From assembly GCA_003049465.1 (NCBI GenBank), contig PYSS01000095.1:1-64000 (forward strand): a DNA stretch of 64,000 nt, given 5' to 3'. Under the pieces are notes generated by a model. It saw only the letters and a program-made list of their open reading frames with translations. It did no database searches and was not told the DNA's origin. Of this stretch, positions 13,201-25,099 are shown in pieces. Each line of letters begins with the position of its first letter. Within the stretch, counting starts at the first letter, position 1. The translations under genes were made by a program, and so were the position numbers. The DNA comes from Magnaporthiopsis rhizophila. Taxonomy: Eukaryota > Ascomycota > Sordariomycetes > Magnaporthales > Magnaporthaceae.

Positions 13201-14097
13201 CCTTCGCAGGGCTACAAGCGTCTTATGGACGAGGTGGGCCTCTCGACTCGCAATGGAGGCGGTTCGCGTGATCACAGCTCCAACAACGACCGCCCGCGCC
13301 CGGGATCTAGGCAGGCCAGCATGAACGCCCACCACCGGGAACAGCAACAGTCTCAGGGGCAGCAGCAACAACAGTCACAGACCCAACACAAGCAGCAATC
13401 TCAGGCGGCCCAGACGCAGGCCCAGCAGCAAGCTCAGCAGCAGGCTCAACAGCAGGCTCAGCAGCAGCAGCAGCAGACGCCGCCACAGTTCGCCGGTGCC
13501 GGTCAGCAGTTCTTCAACCATCTGAACCCGGCCGGCGGCGCTCCTGGCTTTGAGGCCGGCTTTGGCATACCCAGGAGCGAGAGCGCAGAGCCCGGCATGC
13601 AGCAGTTCCCGGCGTTTGGTGCGCCACCCGGCATGTTCGCTGGTGCCAACGGCCCCATGGCGGCCGTCAGCCTTCAACAGCTCCAGTACCAGCAGAGCTT
13701 GCTTTCGCGCGCAACGCCTCCGATGGGCAACTACTTCCCAGCGGCTATGCAAGCTGGTTTCCCTGCCTTCAATAGCCCCAGCCCGTCCATGGACCAGTTC
13801 CGTAGCCAGGGTGGCATGCCCAACGGCAGCCCGATCCAGACGCCGAGCGGCCAGATGCCCGGCATGCCGGCGGGTGGGCCGCTCGGCCAGGTACCCTTTG
13901 GGGGTGCGCCCGGCTTCCCTATGCCGGTCGGACCACCCGGTGTCGGTGCTGTGGGCGGCGAGGGCTTTGGATACAACGGCCTTGGTGGTGGGATGCCCAA
14001 CGCCGGCGCATACATGCAGCAGGGGCAGCAAGTCAACAACGCCAGGCGAGGACGTGTAAGCAATAACCGCAACCCACTTGAGGATTGGCAGCAGTGA
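10281..14097 (+). CDS. JSN1: RNA-binding protein with RRM and Pumilio (PUF) repeats, Jsn1/Puf2-like
   Basis: Post-transcriptional regulator expected to bind mRNA 3' UTRs. Exons are 10281-10516 and 10623-14097, giving 1236 aa. The intron has GTATGC, a CTAAC branch-like motif and a TTGCAG acceptor, and restores SKR-ARE across the joint. An RRM lies at about 455-528 (ALWLGSIP, then CGFVNFERA as the RNP1-like strand). PUF repeats occupy about 578-955, with helices such as NTVVQKLFEHCS and GNYVLQGCLKFG. A glutamine-rich tract follows at about 985-1035, then a Gly/Pro/Met-rich tail. RRM followed by PUF repeats is the Jsn1/Puf2 layout and differs from canonical Puf3-type proteins. Low-complexity N and C regions suggest granule association, which is inference. 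Confidence 0.92.
13346..13485 (+). repeat. CAG/CAA-rich glutamine tract in the Pumilio-family gene
   Basis: Imperfect CAG/CAA repeats, including several copies of CAGCAGGCTCAA-like units, encode a Gln/Ala/Ser/Thr stretch. It lies immediately after the PUF repeats. Confidence 0.85.
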
Positions 14098-16437
14098 TGC
14101 CCACCGTTCTTATCGGGCGACCCAAGAGACTGACATTTGCCATCTTTCCTGACGACTAGCAACGATAAACGGAATCACAGGCTACTTGGAGAAAATGTAA
14201 AACTCGCGCCATAAAACTAAAGCTCTGCTTGATCGGTTACTGTTTTGTCAATCCCGCTTTGAACTTTTTGTGTTTTTCATGCCTTCGATTTCAACTCCAG
14301 GTCATCTCCACGGATTTCAGGAAGGGCAAGAGGGAGGGAGCGCTACGTACTTGAAACTTGTTTCTATCATGACTTGTCCATGTGTGCCTCGCAGAAGAGC
14401 CTGGCCTCTACCGGGCCGCATCCATCTTCATCTTGCCTTTGCATTCAGCTTCTCTCTTTACATCCTCGACAGGGCCCGGAGGTTTTCGTTCCTTGCTTTC
14501 CTTCTTTTCTCCCTTGTTTTTACTTTGTCTCTCTTTGTTTTCTGGACTGGCAGGCAAACTAGGGGTGGCAAGGAGAAAAGAAGAAATAAAAAAAAAAAAA
14601 AGCCCACAAAACATTAGAGGGGAGACGTGCAGGCCGCCGCTCTTACTCTTGGCGTGCACAAAAAAGGGAGCATATTCTATTTTTTTCTATTTATTATTAT
14701 CACTAGGCCATGACATACATTCTTGTTTGATCTCGACATAACTCGGACCTTTTTTCTTAGTTATCTCCCTTTAGTCGACACCTTTGTTGAATCTGTTATC
14801 TTTTTTGATGGCCCCATGGGCTTTGCTGTTCAAGTCGATGCTTTTCCTATCCGATCAATCCGTATTTCCAACCATGACTGTAGCCGTCCAGCCGTGTTTT
14901 TTTTTTTTTTCTTTTTTCACCGTACTCCACGTCTCTCATTCTTGCCGGTTTGTTAGAATGCTTAGTCGAACCATCAAAAGACTTGCGTCGTTTGATCATC
15001 CCTCGATCTCGTTGGCCAATATCCATCCGCCGGCTCGGTTCGGGTTCCGCGGACGTATGCGAGACAAACGAGAGGACTCACCGCCTCTCGTCATTACGCC
15101 CTGAACTCGCTGCCCTCCTGCCTGTCCCGAAAAGCTGGACGGTCGAGGCCGGGGGGCGCGACTGTTCCAGGAGGTGAGGCAGAATGGTGGCGGGTGGCAG
15201 ATGCATGCGTCAATGCGTGGATTGTAGGCGAGTGTAAGGTAGAACGACAAGAGAAACTCGGCGGGAAGATCGGCATTCGTAGCTAGCTAGTATGCCGAGG
15301 TGGTGACCTTGTTCGAAGATATCCACGATGAATGCATGACGTCTACTGCGTTTGAGCAACACAAAATGGATGACGAGACCAGGAACACACACACACACAC
15401 ACACACATTTCAGCCAAGGCGGAATGCACAAGTCGATCAATAAGTGTCTCTTCTGGGATTTCTGAGGCGGGTGAATCTACGAAAAGACCAATCTTGTTGC
15501 TTTTCTCTTCTCCCTTTCGCTGCAAAAAAAGACTCGTGGTCCACCCACCCGTCCATCTTTTTTAGTCTCGTCCCCACTTCGTCGCGATTTCCTCTCCTTC
15601 CTCCTCCGTGACATCTTCGATATCCCCGGCACTCTTCTCATACCTAGGAAGGATGTAGCTCACCAAAAGCACCCTTCGGTAGAAGAGTCGACGGGTAGGC
15701 CTTGAAAAAAAAAAGACAACAAGGCGCCCCCGACCGTTGCTAATGGAGCAAGAAAAAAAAGAGGTTTCTCTCCCTAGCTGGATGGATCTCCCTCATTCTA
15801 CCAAGATAGGGAAAGAACAACAAAGAATGAAAAGAGAAAAAAAAGTCGGATATTGGAAGTTGGAAAAAGGACGTGTAGAAAGGAAGAAACGGAAAAAAAC
15901 GGCCAAAGATATATGTTCTTTGAAAAAGAACCAGTGCGAGGCCTCGGCAATGGGATTCGACCATGCGAAAGAGGCGCCCGCTTCAGCCTTGTAGAAGTAA
16001 GATGGGAAAATAAGAGGGAAGAAACCACAAGATACACGCTATGTTACAAAGCCATAAATTCTGCAAATATCCCCGTGAGCCCGAAAGGAAGAGGGATAGG
16101 CGCGCTTTGCGAGTGATAGGTAAAGAGGAAAGAAAAAGAAGAAGAAGAAAGAAAAAGACGAATTTTGTGGTGCGCTGGGCCAAGGCGCAAGTCTGGAATA
16201 TTAGGTGGTGTGATGATAAAACAAAAGGGCTGGCCCAAATGGGCGATGGATGGAGCCCTTGAAAACACACCATAGCGTTCATTCTCCCAGAATATCGTTC
16301 GATGTCGTCACCATATCTCTGGCCATCATAAGACGAAGCTGGAGGTCCGTACTGCATGACAGTCAAGACTGACCAGAGCATGAAGGGCGAACATGGTGCC
16401 TATCTCGCTCAAGTACTGGTCCGAGGTTGCTGGTAAC
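14098..16437. other. Intergenic region between convergent genes
   Basis: This is the 3' flank of the Pumilio gene (+) and of the Rco1-like gene (-). It is A/T-richer than the coding regions, with several poly-A/poly-T runs and an AC microsatellite at 15385-15407. No gene or tRNA is supported. Confidence 0.55.
15385..15407 (+). repeat. AC dinucleotide microsatellite
   Basis: About eleven AC units in an otherwise non-coding stretch. Confidence 0.9.
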
Positions 16438-19400
16438 TCATGGGCGATTATTTATGCCCATTTCCATGCCATCGACATCTGGCTTACTCGTTGAGCCCCC
16501 GTCCTTGATGATTCGGGCGTTATCTTCGGCTGGGGATGTCGAGGGCGTCAGCATCGAGTCCCCAAAGCTCGACAAGATACCGCCGCCAGCCATAGTGGAT
16601 GGAGCATCCGGCTTGTTCGCGAAAGCGGCAACACGGGGCGTGGTCATGGCCTTGACTGGCGTGATGGTCTCGGTGTCGTCAGGCCCCGTGGCCATCGAGT
16701 CGGCCATGTCGACATCGTCGCAGCCCAAATCCTGCTTCACGGGGCTAGTTGGCTCCGGCTCGGTGACCGGGGTGACAACAGGGAGTTCCTCGACCTCGGG
16801 GGTCGACTTCTCCGTCCCCTCAGTGAGCTGAGGCATAGCGACTGGGCTGTCGGCCGTGACGATGAATGATGGCTCGTCGAGATTCGCGCGATCAGCAATG
16901 AGGGTCGGTGGCGACGACGGCACAGAGTCTGGCGCGCCAATCAGCTGCTCGACCCGGCCCGTCAGCTGGGTCAGTCGAGCCAGCATAGCCTTGAGGCCGA
17001 CCTTGTCGAGCGTGGTAAGGCCGTGGCCCTGCTCCAGGTGGACGGGGTTGGTGCGCGACATCAGGCTGATGACGTTGTCGTCGGCTCCAGCCAGCATTGC
17101 GTCGATGAGGAGACCGACACTGTCAGAGGGCCCTACTGCAGCGTTGGCCAGGCTCGACAGGCTGTGTGCCGCCTGGACATGCTCAATGGGGCGGGGGTCG
17201 AAGTGGCGGCCGCTGGCGGGAGCAGGATGGGCGTGATCGCAAAGAACGCCTTCGACGGTGGGCGAGGAGCCCCGCTCGGGCGCAATTGCCTTTCTGCCGC
17301 GCTTCCGGTCATGATGCTTGGACGAGCTTCTGACACTGTCGACAAAGTCGAGAACGAGCCCACGGGCGGGTAGCCTCTGATCGGCGCTGACCAGCATGTT
17401 GGAGGCCTGCGCGTCATCGTAGTCGTCATCTTCAATCTCAATGTAGCCGTTGTTCTTCAGGCCGCGGCTGTAAGCTGGGCGGATGGCCGACGCGCCCTTG
17501 ACGCGGCGTCTCTTGTGGGCGGGCGCCAGGGTGGCGGGCATGACGGCTAGGAGATCGTCGACGTGGGCAGGGCACCTCCAGGTGCGCAGGACAGGCGGCA
17601 CGGCCAGGGGCGGATCCAGACAGTCGAGATGCCAGAACAGGCTGCAGGTGTTGCAGGGGATGATGGCCCTGTTGGCGGCCGAAGGCGAGTCGCAGTAGTG
17701 GCACACAACGGCGTTGCCATCGCCATCGCGCACGCGGAAAAAGTCGGGAGCTTCCTCGTAGCCACCACGCCTCTTGGTCTTGGGGGCGGCCGGAGGCACA
17801 TCTTCATACTCTCCGTCAGGGCCGGCGCGGACGTCGACGAAGTAGTCGCGCACATCGGCAGGGAGACGGAAGGCGCTCGAGTTCTTCATGTTCAGATCCG
17901 TGATAAGATACTGGAACGAGCCGGAGCGGTGGAGCATGCTGGCCGGGTTGCGCTCGCTCAGGCACACGTTGCAGAACCACTCCTCGGGCAGGTTGGGTGC
18001 CTGGAGCGGAGGATCAACGCACTTGAAGTGGAACGACCGCGAGCACGTCTCGCAGCAGACTAGCTCGCCATTACCGCTGCACGACGCGCAGTAGTCATCG
18101 TTGTCGTCCTGTCAAAGAGACGGTCAGCCACGTGATTCAGCGTCTGGACCAGACTGGAGCAGAAACGAGTGTGGCGGCGCATGGGTTGCAACCGGGGGCT
18201 GGGGCTGAAGCCTCAGGCGAGGTGACGCGCAGCGGGGAATTTCGGCAAAGCCAAAAAGCCAAAAGTGCGATGGAAGAAGGTATGGAGCGGCCAGGACTGG
18301 GAAATGAATCAACATGGACCAGGCGAACCAGGGTGTGTCTGGCAGGACTCGGCAACGAGGGGATTTGTGGCCGATCCGGACCCTACGAAACAGACACACA
18401 GTGCCCACCCGAAACATGCGGGAAAGAGCATAAAAAGGGAAGCAAAAAAGGGAGTTGGGGCGAGAGCGATGTGGCATCATAAAACGTACCAGTGAATTGG
18501 GCGCTCCAGCAGGGGCTGGGCTGCTACGCTCTCCGCTAGCCCGGGGGAGTCCAGCAGAGGGACCCGTCCGCTTCTTCATAGGACTAGGTAGATGAGGAGA
18601 AGCAATAATGTCAGCTAATATGCACACTTGGAGAGGCCATCTGTGACAGCAGGGCGGACAGAGAGTAGGCACGAAGAGAGAGAGAGAGAAAAAAAAAAAC
18701 CGCGCCTTGCAGCCGGCTCATCACACCTGATGTAGCGTGAGGCCGGCGGAAAGGGAGTGCACCAAACACAGTCAAGTTGGTGGCATCTGGTAGTTGTGAT
18801 ACGATGAAAAGCCATGTGACCGATCGCCCGCCCATTTGCCGCCCAAAAAAGCGCGGCGGGCGTCCAGGTGACGCAGCAGCCAACAAAAACAGATTGGGCA
18901 GAGCAGGGCCAGGAAAAAAAAAGCATCTAAAGCGAACGTGAATAAAAGAAAAGAAAATGAAGTCAAAGAAAAGCTGCCACTCACGAGTTCTTGACACGAA
19001 GGCCGGTGCGTGCTTTCTTTGCAGGCCGAGGGCCGGGTGTTCCAGCACGAGAGTTGACCGTCGACGACGGGGTAGGGACAACCGGGGGCGGGAACGATGT
19101 CGACAGTGGCGGGGGGGTGTCGTCGTCAGCCTCCTCATGGGATCGCTTGCGCGCCGACCTGGTGGCCCGCAGCTGGTGCGCCGCTCTAGGGCGCCGAAGC
19201 TGCTGACCCGAGGACGGCGTCGGGGTGGACACGTCGGCGACGAGACTGCCGCTGGCATCCGGAGCCAAGGCCGGAGCGGGTGTGGGAGAGGGCTCCTTAG
19301 CGGGCTCGATGCTGGCGCTGTCTCCGCCACGAGAGAAGCTCTCGATGATGGTGATGCCGTTGGTGACCTTGCGAGCGTCCCTACGCAGCTTGACCTTGGG

Positions 19401-21617
19401 ATCGTCCTCGTCAAGCGCGCCCGTCTTGCTCGAAAACTTGGGCGGAGCCGACTGGGGCGGTTGCGGCGAGGAGGCCTTGCTGCTGTCGGCGGCGGTGGCG
19501 GCGACACTGTTGTTGTTGTTGTTGTTGTCGTTGTTGGCGCCGTTGCCGTTGCTGGCAGCGTCGCGGTTGTTCCTCGTTCCTCTCCTGGGAGCAGTAGCCG
19601 GGGGCTCACGGTTCTTGAGAGCAGTCGTCTTGGCAGCAGTCGCCTTGGTGGCGACGGCAGGCATGCGAACTTCGGGCTGGTCAGGCGTGTCGGCAGGGTT
19701 GCTGTCGTGCACCGATGCGGGCGGAGAGTTTGGTGCGAGATTATTGTGAGGTGTAGGGGCGGGCGAGGGTGACACGTTCCCAGCGGTCTTTCTGGACCTG
19801 CGTCTGCTGGCCGTGATTGGCTGGTGCGCCGCCACCCGTGCCCTGCTGCTGCTCCTCTGGGCACGCGCCGGTTCCGCCACCGCGGCAGAGTCAGCGACAG
19901 CGTCGACGGCGGCGTCAGCATCGGCAACGACCGGCTGCTCCTGCGAGCCCTGCTTGTCCTGCTTCTGGTCCACCTGTGCCGTTGAGCGGCGGCCCTGGTT
20001 TCTCGCTCGCCTGGCCGCACCAGGCATTGGCGTCGGAGACGAGGGCGCAGGCGCGTCGGAGCCAAACACCTCCTCCTCCACCTCCTCGAGGTCCGACGGC
20101 GCCGACGAGAGCGACGACGTGCTATCAATGGAGCCGACGCGCTTGCCACGACGCGATCCGGGCGTCTTTGTGCCATTTGCACCGCTCCCTGGCGCCGCCG
20201 ACGAGCGGGTCTTGGTTGGCGTCTTCTGCTGGGCGCCCCGACCGATAATCTTCTGCCTCTTGGTCTTGTGGGCATCAGGATCGGGAACCGACGGCTCAGG
20301 AGACGCGGCGGATGGCGCCTCAGGCGGCGGGGGAGTCGCCAGCCTCGGGGCGATTTTGGCCAGGTCCAGCTTGACCATGTCCCCGTACGGAGCGGGCTTG
20401 GGCTGGTGGGGCGGGGGACGCGAGTTGGTGGATGGGGGAACGAGCGCGTAGCAGGCCTTGTTGTCCTTCTTGCCCTCGCGCTTTTTCTGCTTGACCATCA
20501 GACAGAATTCGGCGAGCATGTCCTCGGATGCCTTCTGGTTGAAGACCTGGTCGAAAAGCTCCATCACGTGAGGCATGGCGACACTGTCATCATAGAGTGA
20601 TCGCAGTGCCCAGGCCGTGGGGTACCGGAAATGACTGAGCGCCTGCTCCACAGCCACTTTTACGACCTCGCCGACCCTATCGGCCACCTCTTTGCTCTCG
20701 GCCGTGGCGTCCATAGCATGAGCAGGAGCAGCTTCAGCAGTAGCCGAAGCGGGCACGTCGTCACCAAAGTTGTTGCCGTCGTCGCCGTCTGCTTGTGCAA
20801 TGCCGTAGCCTGCAGCAGAGCTGCCACTGATGCTAGCAGTGCGGTTGCGGGTGCTGATAGTACTGCTGTCGCTGCTATTGCTGCTGGCGCTGTTTGGGAT
20901 AACTTTGGACTTGCGGGCGCTGCTTTTTGTGCGAGTGGGCGTGGTGGCTAACTGACGAGGCAGCTGCTCCTCCTCCTCCTCCTCCTGCTGCTGCTGCTGC
21001 TGATGCTGAGCGCCGCCTGAGCTGTGTCTGGCAGGCATGCTCTTGCGCGTGATCTTAACGCGTGTTGATGTCGCTTTTGGCTCCTCTCCGTTGTCGCTTT
21101 TTGCGGATGCGGATGGAAGTGAGCGGCGGGTGAGGTGCGGAGTGAGTGCGGTATGACGGCTCTTCGCAGAAACGACTGCGACCTCTGGTGCGTCCTCTTC
21201 CGCCGCCGTCATTGTCGGCTCCTGCCCAGAATCAGCAGCCTCGTCCGAAACGAGCGCGATATCTCTTGCTGGCGTCGTGATATCTTCGGCTGCATGTGAT
21301 GCTGATGCTGCCTGTGCCTGCGCCGGGGCCTTTTGGTCGAGGTCCTCTTTTGTCTTGAGAATAATGCGACGAACGGGCTGTTCCTGGCTCTTTCTGGCCA
21401 CCGCAGACTTTGGCAGGGTGCCCAACGGTGCCATGTTCTCGACGACGCCGTGTCGCACCAAGCCGGCCTCCTGATAACTTGGGCGGCTTTGCACTGCAGG
21501 CTCAAGCCACTTGTCGATAAAGGTTTGTTTCTTTGTCGAGTCGGAAGACGAATTCGCAGGCAGTTGCGGGCTTGAAATCCTCGAGCGGGTTGCTCGGGTT
21601 GTGCTGCCGGAGAACAT
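16438..21617 (-). CDS. RCO1: Rco1-like double PHD-finger protein (Rpd3S-type histone deacetylase subunit)
   Basis: Expected chromatin subunit that directs Rpd3S to methylated nucleosomes in transcribed regions. Exons on the minus strand are 21617-18985, 18583-18490 and 18108-16438, giving 1465 aa. PHD1 (about 915-962) reads YCASC, VCCETC, FHFKC and FCNVC, a full C4HC3 set. PHD2 (about 1044-1095) reads VCHYC, PCNTC, WHLDC and CPAH. The paired fingers with the linker between them resemble Rco1. The N-terminal 880 residues are low-complexity (Ser/Ala/Pro, acidic and basic runs). A TKKQTFIDKWLEP segment lies near the N terminus. The two introns are long (401 and 381 bases) and flank a 94-base exon. 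The start at 21617 has no competing domain evidence upstream. Confidence 0.85.
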
Positions 21618-23582
21618 GCTAGGTGGTGGGTGGGTGTGGTTCTGGGAGGGTCGGGGCGGACGAAGGAATTTGGGGTGGTTCGGGCGCGCAGGCGCAGGCG
21701 GACGGCAGCCCCTTCTTTCCAGCGGCAGCAGCCCTGCCCCCCAAACAGCGTACACGCTCTCCCGATTCCGCGCCTGCTCACAATCGTTAGCACGTTGCAA
21801 AACACTCGCAATCGACGGGTGCATCGGCTACTTACTGCTCGGCACCGTTCAGGACATTTATCGTGGCTCGCCTTCTTGTCGTGCGGCGGCGTTCGCGTTG
21901 GCTTCGTCGCTGACGGGGACGCGTTTCTGGGTCGGTGGTAAGGGGTTAAGAAAAAAAAGGGTTCAGAGCTCGCCGCCCGCGAAATTTAGCAGGGCCGCTG
22001 CTCGGGGTGCTGTGCTCTGCTAGCAGCAACTGGAGCACACCCCTGGCCGCCAGACTCAGAGCGCCACAGAGCGCGCCCACCGATCGGCCTGCCTGCTTGC
22101 CTGCCCACTACAAGTTGATCCCGCGATGATGAAATCTAAATTCCACCTAAAGCTTCTTTCAGAGCCTGCTTCTTTCTTTTTTTCCTTCGGCCTTGCACGA
22201 TCACCGTCGACCCTAGGTAGGCCTGATGAGATTCGCCCTCTGGCTGGCTTGCTGGCTTCGCTTCGCTTCCCCTATTTTCTGCCTACCTACCTTTTTTACA
22301 CACACACACATACAAACACGCACACTCGCACGCAAACTATTGGTTAATCGCCAGGCTCCGAATGTGATTTTGTTGCTGCCTTGGGGAAGGTCTTGGTTTG
22401 CCCTCTCTTCCCGTTTGTTCGTTGTGTCTCCCTCTTTATGATTTTCCTGCCCCTGCCTGGAGTCACGGTTCGTTCGGGCAAGACGCACAAAGCATCCACT
22501 TCGACACGTAGGTAGGTTAAGTTCCCCTGCTTGCAGGTGCAGTTTCGCCGTTGTTGGCAGCTGCGCCCAAATGAATGCAAATAAATGAAATACAAACCAA
22601 AGCATCATCCCCGACCGTCTTTTGCTTTGGTGGTCGGCTGGGGCTCGCCCCGAATCCCGGATGCCAAGAAGCTCACTCGCTCTCTCCTTCCACCCTCTCC
22701 CGTGCGACCTTCACAAGCCCAGCAGGCCGAGCTGCCTGCCCGCCCACCCTCTTCTTGGCTTCCTCGTCTGCCGCCATGAACACAAGCCCTTCTGCAGAAC
22801 AGACACCAAAGCAGCAAGGGAGCCTTGAGCAAAGCCAGGCCCCTTGCTGGGCACCTTGGCAGCCAACGACCTGGATTTTGAGACCACCCAAGATCCTGCG
22901 ACGTGATTCTCAGGGGTCAGATGAACAAACCCGATTTTGCTCCTCCATTTTAATTTATCTCCATCTCCCCATCCCACTCTGCAAACCAGCATCTCTCGGA
23001 TGCACGGCTTTCCCAAGATAGATACCTACTTGGTATCTATCCAGGCACATGTTCGGCATAGTGCCCAAGGTAGGGACCGTCTAACTTGGGAAGGCCCTAC
23101 CAAGACGGTCAGGGGTTCCCACCGCCTCGCTCTTGTGCCACCGAATGATTCGGCGAGACGTGTACCATCCGGACCTCGCAAAGACCGCCCTTCTTTCGCC
23201 TTGCATGCCGGATGCCAAGGCGGCGAGTGGGGGAGAGGTTGTCACGCCTTCTGCGTCTGCCTTTGGGCTAACGCTGTGCTGCGACATTTTATTGTCGGTG
23301 AAGATCTAGCCATGATTTTATGGAGTCAAGTTTCCCAACAACGGTAATCTTCCGGGAAGGCAGTGCTTATCTCCATGTTTTTTTTTTCTTATTATTATTT
23401 CCTTCTTTCTTCCTTATTCCTCCCCTTCGTATTTGGCTAGCATCGCTTTCCCCCATGATCCTCTCCTTGTCTGCCATCAATATTTTGCTTTTCCAAGCCG
23501 TTCTCGATAGCACCGATAGATGACCGAGCCACCCAGGAGGTAAGCATGCGGGGTGCAGTTGGCACGGTGCTGGCTGTGCCGC
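21618..23582. other. Upstream region of RCO1-like gene and 3' flank of PA2G4-like gene
   Basis: No gene is supported. The half next to 21617 should hold the promoter of the Rco1-like gene. It includes TAGG-type short repeats (about 22214, 22269 and 22508) and an ACAC-rich run near 22298-22325. The distal half is the 3' flank of the downstream minus-strand gene. Confidence 0.5.
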
Positions 23583-25099
23583 TCACTCTTCGCTCTCATC
23601 CTCGTCATCTTCTTCCGACTTCGCCGCCGTCTTCTTGGCCGCCTTCTTCTTGGGCTTTTTCTTCTTGTTGCCCGTGTTCCGAGCAATGGGTTGCTCCAGG
23701 AGCTTCAGGATCTCCTCATCCTCAATCTTCTTATCCGACTGGAACTTGCTTACATCCAAGGCCGGAGGGGCACCAAGTTTTGTAATGCCGTTCTTGGTGA
23801 TTGCTACATAACTGTTAGTAATGCAACCATCTCGCCACTTTTGGGTAAAACTGGGGGATCTTTCTTACCCAGAGTCGTCAGCAGCCTCGCAACCTGAGCA
23901 CCATCCTTGTCGCCCACGAGCTCGTATTGGCGGAAAACGTTGCCGCGCACGCACTCGACAACTCCTGACTTGGCGTCCCTCTCGTCCTCTAGCTGCCTTA
24001 AACTGAAGGGGAAGGTGCCGAACTTCTTCTGCACCTCGGACAGGATCTTGCGCGACGTCGGGCGCTTGAGGCCAAAGGTTGTGGTGGTGCGGCGGTGCAG
24101 CGTGGCCCTCTGGTCCAGCTGCTTGACCTTTCCGCTGCCCAGGCTCATGCCCATCTCGACACCCCAGACCTCGCCCGTCTCGGGAACACCCTCGCCCTTG
24201 GCGCCCTCGCCGGGAGCGATGACGATCTTCTTCTTGCCCTCGATCTCGTTGCGGTCGAAAACCCATGACGTGGTGCTCTCGACGAGGTTGACATCGTAGG
24301 ACTTGGCCACCTTCTCCAGGAGCGATGTGATCTTGGACTGCGTTGGGGCCTTGACGGCAGCCGCCTTGGCCTTTTCCTCCTCAGTTCCTTGGGCTAGCAG
24401 CCCAGGGGGGATCATGAGGCGCAGAAGAAGCTCGTTGGCGTAGTGGTTCGCCAACATCAGGTCGGCCGTGCGGCCGGAAACGACATCCTCGGCGCCAACG
24501 ATGACGGTGTCGCAGACAATGGATCCAAAGCCGTCAATCTGCGCGCCGAGCTGGATCTTGACTGGCTCTCCCGCCTTCAGTTCCGTGGCGGCCTCGGCGT
24601 CATCTGTCTTGAGCGGGGTGTACGGCGTCACGTAAGAGCTCGGCGAGACCGTCGTTGGGTGGGAAAACCCCTTGGTGATCTTCTTTCCTCGGTAGACCTT
24701 GGCAATCTCCTCCTCGATGAGCTGGTCTCCCTTCTCGCAGATGTCTACGACCTTGGCGCCGGGAACACAGAGAGCGGAAACATCCTTCAGGACCTTCTCG
24801 GAGATCTGCGCGGCAGTCTTGTACTTGGTAAGAGTGTCGGGGTTGTTGAGGGTATAGTCTAGTAGCAGAGCCGGGAGGCGTCAGTGATTGGAACGGAATT
24901 TGCGCGGGCAGCACCAACAGCAGCAACAGAGGCAGGCCGCAGGCGAAGCGAGCGAGCTCTCCCAAGCGGGTGCTAGTGGCTCGCGAGGCCGGCCTTTGGG
25001 GAGCCAACCGAAAGAATGACCATGGAAAAACAGGACGAGAGTACGAGTGCCCGAGAGAAGCTGGGTACACTAACCGATCTCCTTCTCATCGGACGCCAT
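23583..25099 (-). CDS. PA2G4/EBP1-like protein of the methionine aminopeptidase fold
   Basis: Non-peptidase member of the M24 (pita-bread) family. Relatives are mammalian EBP1/PA2G4 and the S. pombe 42-kDa curved-DNA-binding protein, linked to ribosome association and growth control. Minus-strand exons are 25099-25075, 24858-23869 and 23803-23583, giving 411 aa. The first exon is only 25 bases and encodes MASDEKEI; the joint gives EIDYTLNN. The fold shows in ALCVPGAKVVDICEKGD, in GFSHPTTVSPSSYVTPYTP and in GAQIDGFGSIVCDTVIVG. The C terminus is a lysine-rich then acidic tail, as in EBP1 proteins, where the basic stretch binds RNA. Catalytic metal ligands appear not to be conserved, which is usual for this group. 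Confidence 0.9.

Noticed and set aside
12304..13371. 355-codon antisense frame within the Pumilio gene
   Set aside because: Antisense shadow of well-conserved PUF-repeat codons; the sense frame explains the sequence.
15915..16000. tRNA-like T-arm (GGTCGAATCCCAT on the minus strand)
   Set aside because: The T-loop lacks the TTC start, and no matching acceptor stem, D-arm or anticodon arm could be drawn.
18611..20275. 554-codon minus-strand frame overlapping the Rco1-like gene
   Set aside because: An Arg/Pro/Ser-rich shadow of the true frame, extending through the first intron.
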